A DNA stretch of 64,000 nt from an uncultured Halieaceae bacterium (GTDB lineage Bacteria; Pseudomonadota; Gammaproteobacteria; Pseudomonadales; Halieaceae): positions 186,001 to 250,000 of the forward strand of contig CALJGI010000002.1 of NCBI GenBank assembly GCA_938074045.1, written 5' to 3'. This document shows positions 56,496 to 64,000 of this stretch, piece by piece. A program made the position numbers and the translations under genes. Under the pieces are notes generated by a model. It saw only the letters and a program-made list of their open reading frames with translations. It had not been told where the DNA came from and made no database searches. The first letter of the stretch is position 1. Every line of letters begins with the position of its first letter.

Positions 56496-57254
56496 TCAGT
56501 GCAGCTCTAGCCAGTCAAACCCATCCGCCTGGTCCGCCCAGGCGACTCGTTCCGGGTAAGGGAATACAGCGTTTAACTCAGCCTCTGCAATTTCCCGTTT
56601 ATTATTCTGTTCGCTGATATGCGCGATCACAAGATGTTGAAGCTTCTTGTACTCAAGACTGGCCAGCAGCTCCGCACTCTGGCGATTGTTCAAATGCCCC
56701 CAGTCTCCGCCCACCCGTCGTTTGACATTCTCCGGATATGTACCTTGGAACAACATCTCAGGATCGTGGTTGAATTCCAATAACAGGGCATCGCAATGCT
56801 TGAAATGTTGGGTAACGAAGGGAGTGACACTACCCAAGTCTGTGAGTATACCCAACGTATTATCGCCACCCCGAATGACAAATTGACACGGTTCCCTTGC
56901 GTCGTGGGGAACGGACACCGGGGTGAGTACCAGCCCACCCACACAAACCTCCTTTTCACTGGCGCAAAATTGCACCGTATCGATTTCGCCGCAACGGCCG
57001 CTATGATAAGTGCCATGAGTCATATAAACAGGAAGTTGATGGCGCCGGGCCAGGCGAGCCACCCCCGAGGAATGATCCGAGTGCTCATGGGTGACAAAAA
57101 CGGCGTCCAGATCGGTACAGCTGAGACCGAGGCGTTGCAGCCGTCGTTCAGTCTCACGAACAGAGAAACCACAATCAACAAGGATGCAGGTGGTACCCAG
57201 GGATACAACAGTGGCATTACCTTTACTGCCACTGCCAAGCGACGCGAATCGCAC
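56496..57254 (-). CDS. MBL-fold metallo-hydrolase (YycJ-like)
   Basis: A 252-residue metallo-beta-lactamase-fold hydrolase. It begins RFASLGSGSKGNATVV, as in the YycJ/WalJ group, and has the zinc motif H56-x-H58-x-D60-H61 (VTHEHSDHSSG), then ILTDLGSVTP and HVVIAH-type C-terminal sequence (LQHLVIAHISEQNN). YycJ-type proteins are exonuclease-like, but the substrate here is unknown. The start is a GTG whose G overlaps the bamC stop. The dapA-bamC-MBL order is the one seen in Pseudomonas. Confidence 0.9.
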   Translation of the reverse strand: MRFASLGSGSKGNATVVSLGTTCILVDCGFSVRETERRLQRLGLSCTDLDAVFVTHEHSDHSSGVARLARRHQLPVYMTHGTYHSGRCGEIDTVQFCASEKEVCVGGLVLTPVSVPHDAREPCQFVIRGGDNTLGILTDLGSVTPFVTQHFKHCDALLLEFNHDPEMLFQGTYPENVKRRVGGDWGHLNNRQSAELLASLEYKKLQHLVIAHISEQNNKREIAEAELNAVFPYPERVAWADQADGFDWLELH

Positions 57255-58303
57255 TAACTCAGATTACTCTTAATAACTGACAGCAGTTTCTCTGCTTCAC
57301 CCCGTGCGAGTTCAAAGCCTTCCGGCGCAGCGATAGTAATGGTGACACTCTCGGAATCCCCAGATGACACCACCCGCAATTCGTAACTGTTTCCGGTAAG
57401 GGACCCCGTGTCGTCATCCCCAGTAAACATCCAGTCAAACCAACCGCCGCTTTCCTGCTCATCAGGCTCGACGAATCGCACATAGTAGATGCCCTCACTG
57501 CGATTCTGGTCTTCCACATCAAAACTCGATTTTTTGAGGGCTGGCCCTAACGCCGCCCACGCCCGGTAAAAGGGTAAGCGTAAACTAATCTGGGGGCGTC
57601 CATTGTCGCCCTTTTGCAGCGCCACCTTTCCGGTAGAGCTGATGGAGTTTTGTGCCACCATTGAAACGGTCGCAGTTTCTGTTGAATTTGCCATGTATTG
57701 GGCGAAATCAACCAACATCGCCTGCTCATGCTCTGCATCACTTGAAGCAGCGGGCCACTCGTCCATGACGGTTGGCGCTTCCGTGACCTGCAAAACATGG
57801 ATTTCGCTAGTGTTTCTTTGAATGCCTTCATCAATCCTGAAGCGATAGCGTTCACGCAGTGTTTCGTTCTCAAAACTCAGCCAATTGGTTTCGATGATTC
57901 CCTGTCGGCCGTCTATCCTGCCAACCCCCAGACCCTTTGCGTTTAGGAAACTGCGTAATTGTGGCCAGACCTCGCCCGGCGCCACAGCCGCCAACATCCA
58001 GCGCTCATCGCCCAGCTTCTGAATTCGGACCATTTGATCGTATTCACCTGCTACCAGTGGCTCAGGGCGCGGCACTTCAAATTCCTGCGAAATAATCACC
58101 TCTTCGGCAGCGGGAGGAATGACGTAAACCGTCTGCAGGGCGGCGTCGTCCAGGCCAGGAGGAACTGCAATCGCCGCCACCTCGCGAGATTGCAGATAGT
58201 CGTCAGACCGGTTCCGGAAATAACCGCGGTCACCAAAAAAATAACCACATCCGGCTAATTGCAGTACCACGACCATGACCAGTATATATTTGCCCATCTG
58301 CAT
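57254..58303 (-). CDS. bamC: Outer-membrane assembly lipoprotein BamC
   Basis: Accessory lipoprotein of the BAM complex that inserts beta-barrel proteins. 349 residues. The lipobox LAGC (Cys19) follows a short signal. The unstructured N-terminal segment contains DYLQSREVAAIAVPPGL, the BamD-binding region of the family. Two helix-grip domains follow (for example VWPQLRSFLNAKGLGVGRID and RAWAALGPALKKSSFDVEDQ with GIYYVRFV). The start could be Met1 or Met3. It lies 17 bases after dapA and abuts the MBL gene. Confidence 0.93.
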   Translation of the reverse strand: MQMGKYILVMVVVLQLAGCGYFFGDRGYFRNRSDDYLQSREVAAIAVPPGLDDAALQTVYVIPPAAEEVIISQEFEVPRPEPLVAGEYDQMVRIQKLGDERWMLAAVAPGEVWPQLRSFLNAKGLGVGRIDGRQGIIETNWLSFENETLRERYRFRIDEGIQRNTSEIHVLQVTEAPTVMDEWPAASSDAEHEQAMLVDFAQYMANSTETATVSMVAQNSISSTGKVALQKGDNGRPQISLRLPFYRAWAALGPALKKSSFDVEDQNRSEGIYYVRFVEPDEQESGGWFDWMFTGDDDTGSLTGNSYELRVVSSGDSESVTITIAAPEGFELARGEAEKLLSVIKSNLS

Positions 58304-58320
58304 ATCTACGCTCTGTTAGT

Positions 58321-59205
58321 TCATCCAGTCCTGCTGACACCGGCGGCACCCAGCGCCGATTCCACTTCCGTTTGATACTCGGCCGCAAGAACGCTAAGTG
58401 GCAGCCGAATACCTGTCTCGATAAGACCCATGTGGTGCAAAGCCCATTTCACCGGTATTGGGTTAGACTCACAGAACAACGCCTGATGCAGCACATCGAG
58501 AGTCGCGTTTAACTCTCGAGCCTGTTCGGCGTTCTGTGCCATCGCCAATTGGCATAAACTCGCCATCTCCACCGGTACCACATTGGCAGTTACCGATATA
58601 TTACCATTCGCGCCCTGCAACATCAGCTCACAAGCGGTCGCATCATCACCGCTGTAGACAGCGAAAGACTCACCACAAACTTCCATTACCTCTCTACCTC
58701 TCTGTACATCGCCGGTTGCTTCCTTGATACCTACAATATTGTCTATCTCAGCCAGTCTGGAGACGGTCTGCGGCAACATATCCACCCCGGTACGACCGGG
58801 CACATTGTACAGAATCTGCGGAATATCTACGGCCGCTGCAATTTCCCGGTGATGGAGATACAAGCCTTCCTGGGTGGGTTTGTTGTAGTAGGGGGTAACG
58901 AGCAGACAGGCGTCCGCACCAGCACCGCTCGCCGCCTCGGTCAGTACGATAGCCTCACGGGTACAATTGGCGCCGGTACCAGCGATCACCGGGATGCGAC
59001 CAGCAACCCGTGACACCACCTGTTCAATAACATGGCAGTGTTCTTCCACCGCCAGAGTCGCCGACTCTCCAGTGGTACCCACTGCGACAATGGCGGAGGT
59101 ACCGGCATCAATGTGCCAATCAACCAGGCGACGCAAACCCTCGAGGTCTATTGACCCGTCTTCCATCATAGGCGTGACAAGGGCTACCATGCTGCCTGTA
59201 ATCAT
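58321..59205 (-). CDS. dapA: 4-hydroxy-tetrahydrodipicolinate synthase
   Basis: First committed enzyme of the lysine/DAP pathway; condenses pyruvate with aspartate semialdehyde. 294 residues, TIM barrel. K161 (GIKEATGD) forms the Schiff base; T44/T45 (GTTGE), Y107 (TPYYNKP) and Y133 ([10 protein letters not shown]) form the proton relay, and R138 binds substrate. The DAP produced feeds MurE in this window. The start [13 protein letters not shown] matches E. coli, with GGAG 7 bases upstream. It begins the dapA-bamC-MBL operon. Confidence 0.97.
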   Translation of the reverse strand: MITGSMVALVTPMMEDGSIDLEGLRRLVDWHIDAGTSAIVAVGTTGESATLAVEEHCHVIEQVVSRVAGRIPVIAGTGANCTREAIVLTEAASGAGADACLLVTPYYNKPTQEGLYLHHREIAAAVDIPQILYNVPGRTGVDMLPQTVSRLAEIDNIVGIKEATGDVQRGREVMEVCGESFAVYSGDDATACELMLQGANGNISVTANVVPVEMASLCQLAMAQNAEQARELNATLDVLHQALFCESNPIPVKWALHHMGLIETGIRLPLSVLAAEYQTEVESALGAAGVSRTG

Positions 59206-59279
59206 GATCCATCTCCGTTATACCGCCGCCCCGAGACCTGACAAACAGCGTGGGGAGTGTGAAGGCGGGGGCGTCCGCC

Positions 59280-59307
59280 ATTATCCACTTAACCCAATTG
59301 AAAACAA
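59280..59307 (-). promoter_or_regulatory. Candidate sigma-70 promoter of dapA
   Basis: On the minus strand GATAAT (59280-59285, five of six) is preceded at 16 bases by TTGTTT (59302-59307, TTG conserved). The predicted start lies about 65-70 bases before the dapA ATG. Confidence 0.4.
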
Positions 59308-59359
59308 CCGATTTTGCCGCAGCAAACACAGGAATCTGTAACGATTTCTATCCTGCGAC

Positions 59360-59365
59360 TATAAT
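59360..59365 (+). promoter_or_regulatory. Candidate -10 box of the DUF3806-like gene
   Basis: A perfect TATAAT lies 28 bases before the ATG at 59394. The -35 position carries only a weak match (CTGTAA at an 18-base spacing). This gives a short leader of about 22 bases. Confidence 0.4.
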
Positions 59366-59393
59366 ACCAACTGAGCCACTGCCGGAATAGAAC

Positions 59394-59900
59394 ATGCCTG
59401 GAAGACACATCATATCTTTGCTCGTTTTACTGTGCGCCGCCGCGTTCACAGGACACGCTTCTGCCGAGGATGAATCGCGGCTGTCCCCGCTAAGTCGTCT
59501 CGACCAACAGTTCCTGCAACAACAACGCGGACGTATCGATGAAATTGCGCGCAGTGATCTGGGTCGTCAGCTAAATGCCAATAAAAACAACAATCTGGGA
59601 ATTCTACAAACCATACTGGATCGACGCTTGATCAAAAAAGATCAAACGCTGGAGCTACAGGCCATGGGTGTGGTTTTGGGTGACGAGCTGGCCCGCGAAT
59701 ACGATTTGAAGTGGGTCGTGATAGAGGATCGATACGGTCGCAGTCGCGCCCTGCAGCTCGAAGAGACAGAGAATCTACTGTTCCCAATTACCATGATTTC
59801 ACGTCGCGTAGAAGCTGGCAGCCGGGTCAAGGTAGAACAGGTATACGAGAAAGCAGCCGCTATCATTCGACCACTAAAGAATCCGCTGCCCTTTCAATGA
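59394..59900 (+). CDS. Exported DUF3806-like protein
   Basis: 168 residues with a clear signal peptide (LLVLLCAAAFTGHASA, cleavage near A24). A helical region (about 30-85) is followed by LQAMGVVLGDELAREYDLKW, VIEDRYGRSRALQLEETENL and FPITMISRRVEAGSRV, which resembles the DUF3806 family found next to dapA in Pseudomonas (from memory of the family). No catalytic motif is seen and no function is known. It is divergent from dapA. Confidence 0.78.
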   Translation: MPGRHIISLLVLLCAAAFTGHASAEDESRLSPLSRLDQQFLQQQRGRIDEIARSDLGRQLNANKNNNLGILQTILDRRLIKKDQTLELQAMGVVLGDELAREYDLKWVVIEDRYGRSRALQLEETENLLFPITMISRRVEAGSRVKVEQVYEKAAAIIRPLKNPLPFQ

Positions 59901-59918
59901 GCGGACGTGAGAGTAGCA

Positions 59919-62900
59919 TCACGGAGGTGGCCGTTTCCTGATACGAAAACCTTTCGAACGTCGCAGCCCGGCGGCGGACAATACCCCGGACTGAAAGCCG
60001 GTAGTAAATGACAAATCTTCCAGATCGTTTGTAACATTCAGCTCAGCGTAACTCGACCCGGTCAGCACCGGCCATGCGCCACAGGATTCCCCTGCATCAC
60101 AAATGTAAAAATCATTGTCTGAGTCACTCCCAGTGACCAGAATGTACGCACCGGCTTCGACATTGTTGAACTGAAACTCATACAGTCCATCTACCGCCCT
60201 AACAGAATCCTGTTTCACCATCTCATCGGTTTCCGGGTCAATCAGCAACACATACTGGTATCCCGCATTGCCAGAGCTGTCAGTGCCCTCGGTCACAACC
60301 GTCAACAGCACCGGGATGCGGGCGTCGCCGCCGGTGCTGGACACGGTGATCGCCCCTCTATGTAAACCCGCTGACAAACCTGATCGCTGAACCGAAACAA
60401 TATAGCTGCCACTGGACATCTCCATCGCCGTACCCACCTCGATCCAGGGCTGATCCGCCGCGATATTCAGTACCTCAAGCTCTCCGGCACCGGCGTTGTA
60501 GAGCTCCAATGGCAGGTTCAGGGCACTCGCCCCGAAATTGACTGCCCGGGGACTGGCGACGAGCACCGGGCTGGTCACGATACTGCTTTCTCCAGCCATT
60601 ATCTGGGCCTGTCCGACAGCTTTGAACGCATTCAACAGTCCCCAGCCATAGCGATCATCACGGCCAGCAAGGCCAAAATCCTCGCTGACAAGACCCTGAC
60701 TGAGCAAGCCCATCAGCACGTCGTGATCAAGCTGTGGAAAGGCTGACTTCATCAGTGCCACCGTACCCGAGACATGTGGCGCCGCCATAGAGGTCCCTTC
60801 CAGTGCTACATAATTGTGTGCAAGACCCCCGGAACTATCATCCCCGGCGGTGCTGAGGATCAAATCGGGAGCACCGTCTCCGTCAATGTCGCTGGTGCTG
60901 CTGTCGCCACCGGGAGCTGCTATATCAACTGAGGCGTGAAAGTTGGAATAAAATGCGGGTTCGCGATTGATATTGAGCGCAGAAACGGAGACCACATCGG
61001 CATAGGATGCCGGATAGAATGCCTGTGAATTTGAATCGTTACCTGCAGCGGCGACAATGATAATTCCGCGCGCAGCAACTTCTGTGAACAAAGCCTGTTC
61101 CGCCTGGCTGAAATCACTGCCACCCAGGCTGAGATTGATGACATCGGCAGGCCGGGGAGGTGTCAACCCCGAATCATTCGGCATCCCGGCGGCGAAGCGA
61201 ACAGCCTGCATGATATCGTAACTATCGCCGCCGCCATCACGACCCAATACACGCAACGGCATAATACGAGCCTCACCTGCAACCCCCGCTACGCCGACCC
61301 CATTATCGGTTGCAGCGGCTATCGTTCCCGCGACATGGGTGCCATGAAATGTGCTATCCACCACCTGACTACCATCACCGGGGTCTGAGGGGTCGGGATC
61401 GATGCCGTCACCATCGAGGGAAAGTTCAGTATCACGCACAAAGTCATACCCCGTCACCAGCTGTCCCTGTAAGTCCGGGTGCAGTGGTAGTATCCCGCTA
61501 TCCAAAACAGCAACAATCACTCCGTCTCCTCTGCCAGCATCCCAGGCAGAGGGCAGATTGAGCATATCGTAGTGCCAGCGCTGGCCATTGTAGAGTGGAT
61601 CATTGGGCATCGCCGCCGCGTACACCCGCGCGTTCAACGCCACACTGAGAACGTCTGCCTGGCGCAGCAGTGATTTGCGAGCAATCAGCGTGTCATATTT
61701 TTTACGTGTATCCGCACTTAAACCAACAAGTTTGCTGCGCAATCGCGCGGGCAGAAATCCGTCCTGAGATACGTCCTCCCCATCGATGCGCAACAGACCC
61801 GGGCGCGCTCGACCCCCGGCAAGGAAATGGCGCTTTTTCCTCATCTCATGTGCGCCCTGCTGCGCCTCCTGCAGCTTGACTATCAGTTCGCCGCCTTTGA
61901 AATCACCACTCAATCGCGCCGAGCTGCTGGTCGGAGCATCGCCTTCGCCTATAGAGAGCCGATAACTGGAAGCCCCCCGGTGAACCGTAACGTTAACAAT
62001 GTAGGACCCCGGGTCTGAGATTCTCAGCGTATCCACCGCCGATACTCCCAGGGAGCTGTCCACCAGCGTGTGGTTGATGTCGAAGAGATAGAGGTCGAGG
62101 TCATTCGCAAAGGGATCTTCCGCCACGGCGAGCGTAATCAACTGGCCCGGCAACAAGTCCACCTGGTAGTAGTCATCGGTATCACCCAGGGAGAATGAGC
62201 GTCCGGCAGCTCCGGTGCCGGGTTCATTCAGGTAGCCACCCAGAATGACGGGATTATCGATGCGCTGCGGATTCAGAATACTGCTGTTTGGCTGGAAACC
62301 GGCGTTGCGATCATTGACATCGCCATCCACCTTGCTGAACTCTGCAACCCTGATACTGCCGTTAATCTGGAAACCACCCGGCACGCCATCGATGACGCGG
62401 ACAGCCAGATCCCGGATCAGTGGGGTGCCGACCCCAGTAATAATGGCACCACTCAGATCATCGATGAAATCTATATCACGCCTATAATCAAGGGGGTTAT
62501 GCAGCTGCGTCCAGGCCAATAGATCGGTGTAGTCAATCTGGTCATCCCCATTGATATCGGGTACCACTCGCGGTGCAATTGCATCCAATTTTTGTCGCAG
62601 CTCGGCCTCATCCAGCGTTTCCAGCAGCGGTTCCAGATAGCGGTATGTGGCCTCGGTCAGGGTAGTGACGCGAGCCTGATTGCCTCGAATCTGGGCGCCT
62701 GTTACCAGCGCATGCCAGGTACCTGCTACCGGCGTGCCGACCGTATCCTTCTGATTATCGAGATTCCCATCCTCATCCAGTCCCCCGGATGCGGTTAGGA
62801 GATAAAATTCTTCGTCCTGCAGCTGGGGGCCTGCGAGAATACCCTGACCCAACCAAAGCAACTGTTCAAATCCACCCAACTGGTCCCAGCCAGGCAAGCC

Positions 62901-63155
62901 AAGTTGATCGATGGCGAAGTCAGGCGTTGTTGTGACCTGGTCCAGCAGTACTCGCGCAGGCTCCTGCAGACTGACCAGGCTGATCCTGGCACCGCTCACA
63001 GAACTATTCAGCTGCACATGGACACAAGCTGTTAATACAAAAGTCGCCAGGAAAAAACAGGCGCGAGCCAGCGCTCGAGTTCGCCGCAAACCACGACAGA
63101 CTTTCAATGCGCATCGCAGCCGTGAGATAGCGGAAGTATTGATGGTGAGCACCAA
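59919..63155 (-). CDS. Large S8 (subtilisin-like) serine protease, predicted lipoprotein
   Basis: 1078 residues. A long basic N-terminus is followed by a hydrophobic stretch and a lipobox-like LTAC (Cys44), so surface or periplasmic anchoring is likely; a shorter start is possible. About 45-310 is unrecognised and contains an EF-hand/dockerin-like DINGDDQIDYTDLL. A pre-peptidase C-terminal (PPC) type domain lies at about 318-402. The catalytic domain (about 515-830) has the complete triad: D552 (VAVLDSGILPLHPDL), H604 (STFHGTHVAGTI) and S789 (EGTSMAAPHVSG), with oxyanion N706 (AAAGND). A BACON-like beta domain follows (about 865-960), then a carboxypeptidase-regulatory-like region. A propeptide inhibitor may lie in 420-515. 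It is convergent with the DUF3806-like gene. Confidence 0.88.
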   Translation of the reverse strand: MVLTINTSAISRLRCALKVCRGLRRTRALARACFFLATFVLTACVHVQLNSSVSGARISLVSLQEPARVLLDQVTTTPDFAIDQLGLPGWDQLGGFEQLLWLGQGILAGPQLQDEEFYLLTASGGLDEDGNLDNQKDTVGTPVAGTWHALVTGAQIRGNQARVTTLTEATYRYLEPLLETLDEAELRQKLDAIAPRVVPDINGDDQIDYTDLLAWTQLHNPLDYRRDIDFIDDLSGAIITGVGTPLIRDLAVRVIDGVPGGFQINGSIRVAEFSKVDGDVNDRNAGFQPNSSILNPQRIDNPVILGGYLNEPGTGAAGRSFSLGDTDDYYQVDLLPGQLITLAVAEDPFANDLDLYLFDINHTLVDSSLGVSAVDTLRISDPGSYIVNVTVHRGASSYRLSIGEGDAPTSSSARLSGDFKGGELIVKLQEAQQGAHEMRKKRHFLAGGRARPGLLRIDGEDVSQDGFLPARLRSKLVGLSADTRKKYDTLIARKSLLRQADVLSVALNARVYAAAMPNDPLYNGQRWHYDMLNLPSAWDAGRGDGVIVAVLDSGILPLHPDLQGQLVTGYDFVRDTELSLDGDGIDPDPSDPGDGSQVVDSTFHGTHVAGTIAAATDNGVGVAGVAGEARIMPLRVLGRDGGGDSYDIMQAVRFAAGMPNDSGLTPPRPADVINLSLGGSDFSQAEQALFTEVAARGIIIVAAAGNDSNSQAFYPASYADVVSVSALNINREPAFYSNFHASVDIAAPGGDSSTSDIDGDGAPDLILSTAGDDSSGGLAHNYVALEGTSMAAPHVSGTVALMKSAFPQLDHDVLMGLLSQGLVSEDFGLAGRDDRYGWGLLNAFKAVGQAQIMAGESSIVTSPVLVASPRAVNFGASALNLPLELYNAGAGELEVLNIAADQPWIEVGTAMEMSSGSYIVSVQRSGLSAGLHRGAITVSSTGGDARIPVLLTVVTEGTDSSGNAGYQYVLLIDPETDEMVKQDSVRAVDGLYEFQFNNVEAGAYILVTGSDSDNDFYICDAGESCGAWPVLTGSSYAELNVTNDLEDLSFTTGFQSGVLSAAGLRRSKGFRIRKRPPP

Positions 63156-63192
63156 TTCAGTCCTTAAACAAAGTTCTGACTCGCATTGCGGC

Positions 63193-63963
63193 TCAGATCG
63201 AAATCGGTGGCGTTATTGTTGAGCCATTGTCGATCAGCATCTGTGCACCATTCACAAAACGCGATTCATCAGATGCCAGATAAAGCACCATATTGGCTAT
63301 GTCTTCAGGTTCGCACATGCTGGTCACTCCCGCCAGAGCGTCCAGATCTTCTTGCGTGGCTTCGTCTTTGCCAGAAAACACCCTTGCCGTCATCGGCGTG
63401 CGCACGCCGTCTGGATGAATGGAATTGCAGCGCACCCCATTGCCCTGATCACGACAGTACATGGCGACGCTACGCGTCATCGACGTCACGGCACCTTTGC
63501 TGGCGCTGTATGCAAGCGCAAAGCCGATACCGGATATTGCCGCCACAGACGACATATTGATAATCGATCCGCCGCCACTCGCAGCCATTGCCGGGACACT
63601 GTGCTTGCAGCCAAGAAAGACACCCTCGCTATTGACCTTGTTAACCAACCGGAATCGCTCCAGCTCAATATCAGGTAAGCTGTCAACGAACATTATTCCG
63701 GCGTTATTTACCAGCACATCCAGACGACCGTATTTCTCGACCGCAACCGCCACAACGGATTTCCAATCCTCCTCGGAGGTAACATCGTGGCGCAGAAACA
63801 GCGCATTGCCACCAATTTTCTCAGCCACATCGCGACCAGCCAACTCATCTACGTCGGTAAGAATCACCTTCGCACCCTGGGCGGCCAGCAGCATGGCATC
63901 AGCCTTTCCCATACCGTTGGCTGCACCCGTGATGATGGCCACTTTATTTCCTACCCTGTCCAT
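63193..63963 (-). CDS. Short-chain dehydrogenase/reductase (classical SDR)
   Basis: 256 residues with TGAANGMG (12-19), NNAG (86-89) and the active-site set S138/S139, Y152, K156 (NMSSVAAI and AYSASKGA). An Asp at the end of beta strand 2 (LTDVDE) points to NAD. The C-terminus, DESRFVNGAQMLIDNGSTI, is typical of FabG and steroid or alcohol dehydrogenase-like SDRs. The substrate is unknown. A perfect AGGAGG lies 6 bases before the ATG. It is followed at 37 bases by the S8 protease gene on the same strand, with no evident link. Confidence 0.93.
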   Translation of the reverse strand: MDRVGNKVAIITGAANGMGKADAMLLAAQGAKVILTDVDELAGRDVAEKIGGNALFLRHDVTSEEDWKSVVAVAVEKYGRLDVLVNNAGIMFVDSLPDIELERFRLVNKVNSEGVFLGCKHSVPAMAASGGGSIINMSSVAAISGIGFALAYSASKGAVTSMTRSVAMYCRDQGNGVRCNSIHPDGVRTPMTARVFSGKDEATQEDLDALAGVTSMCEPEDIANMVLYLASDESRFVNGAQMLIDNGSTITPPISI

Positions 63964-64000
63964 AAAACCTCCTGCTATTCAGCGGCAGTCATCCCGACCA

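Noticed and set aside
56426..56617. 63-codon frame after the LRR lipoprotein
   Set aside because: Most of it overlaps the 3' end of the MBL-fold gene in antisense, with no ribosome-binding site and no recognisable sequence.
1..64000. CRISPR arrays, toxin-antitoxin pairs or phage-defence genes
   Set aside because: No spaced repeat array and no nuclease, toxin or defence-type gene was found on either strand.

Overview
The window is a 64 kb stretch of chromosome from a Gram-negative gammaproteobacterium. Gene order points to the Pseudomonadales/Cellvibrionales side of the class, probably a marine group; this is inference from synteny, since no rRNA is present. The supporting blocks are pilA facing pilB-pilC-pilD-coaE-yacG, the run mraZ...ftsZ-lpxC-M23 peptidase-secA-argJ-mutT, and dapA-bamC-MBL hydrolase. 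No transposase, integrase, tRNA, rRNA or CRISPR array was found.

Layout. 1-5.3 kb: the 3' part of malate synthase G, a lone polytopic TMTC-like membrane protein, alanine dehydrogenase and its divergent Lrp-type regulator. 5.3-15 kb: an envelope-glycan island on mixed strands (GtrA-type flippase, Wzx-type flippase, nitroreductase-fold protein coupled to a polysaccharide pyruvyl transferase, two GT2 and two GT4 glycosyltransferases, and an unusual PhyH dioxygenase-Rieske fusion). 15-19.4 kb: two tandem TMTC-like membrane/TPR proteins directly downstream of the type IV pilin gene pilA, which has a sigma-54 promoter. 19.7-24.8 kb: pilB, pilC, pilD, coaE, yacG, then mutT on the other strand. 24.8-47.6 kb: one long minus-strand run, argJ, secA, M23 peptidase, lpxC and a complete dcw cell-wall/division cluster (ftsZ, ftsA, ftsQ, ddl, murC, murG, ftsW, murD, mraY, murF, murE, ftsI, ftsL, rsmH, mraZ), mostly coupled by 4-base overlaps and preceded by a promoter with decameric MraZ-type operator repeats. 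47.8-52.6 kb: rnpB, rsmI and the divergent lpoA-yraN-diaA-dolP operon. 52.6-64 kb: an SDR, a membrane-anchored FMN/3Fe-4S glutamate-synthase-like protein, rsmJ, a small LRR lipoprotein, MBL hydrolase-bamC-dapA, a DUF3806-like exported protein, a 1078-residue S8 subtilase lipoprotein and a second SDR.

How the parts may work together. The housekeeping block makes peptidoglycan and divides the cell. The most interesting part is the region from the glycan island to pilA. It contains, within 14 kb, a GtrA-like lipid-linked-sugar flippase, a Dpm1/GtrB-like polyprenyl-phosphate sugar synthase with C-terminal membrane helices, and two GT-C-like membrane proteins with TPR tails next to a Ser/Thr-rich pilin. 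Together these are the components expected of a polyprenyl-phosphate-sugar pathway that glycosylates pilin or another periplasmic acceptor. This is a hypothesis from gene content and motifs, not something the sequence proves.
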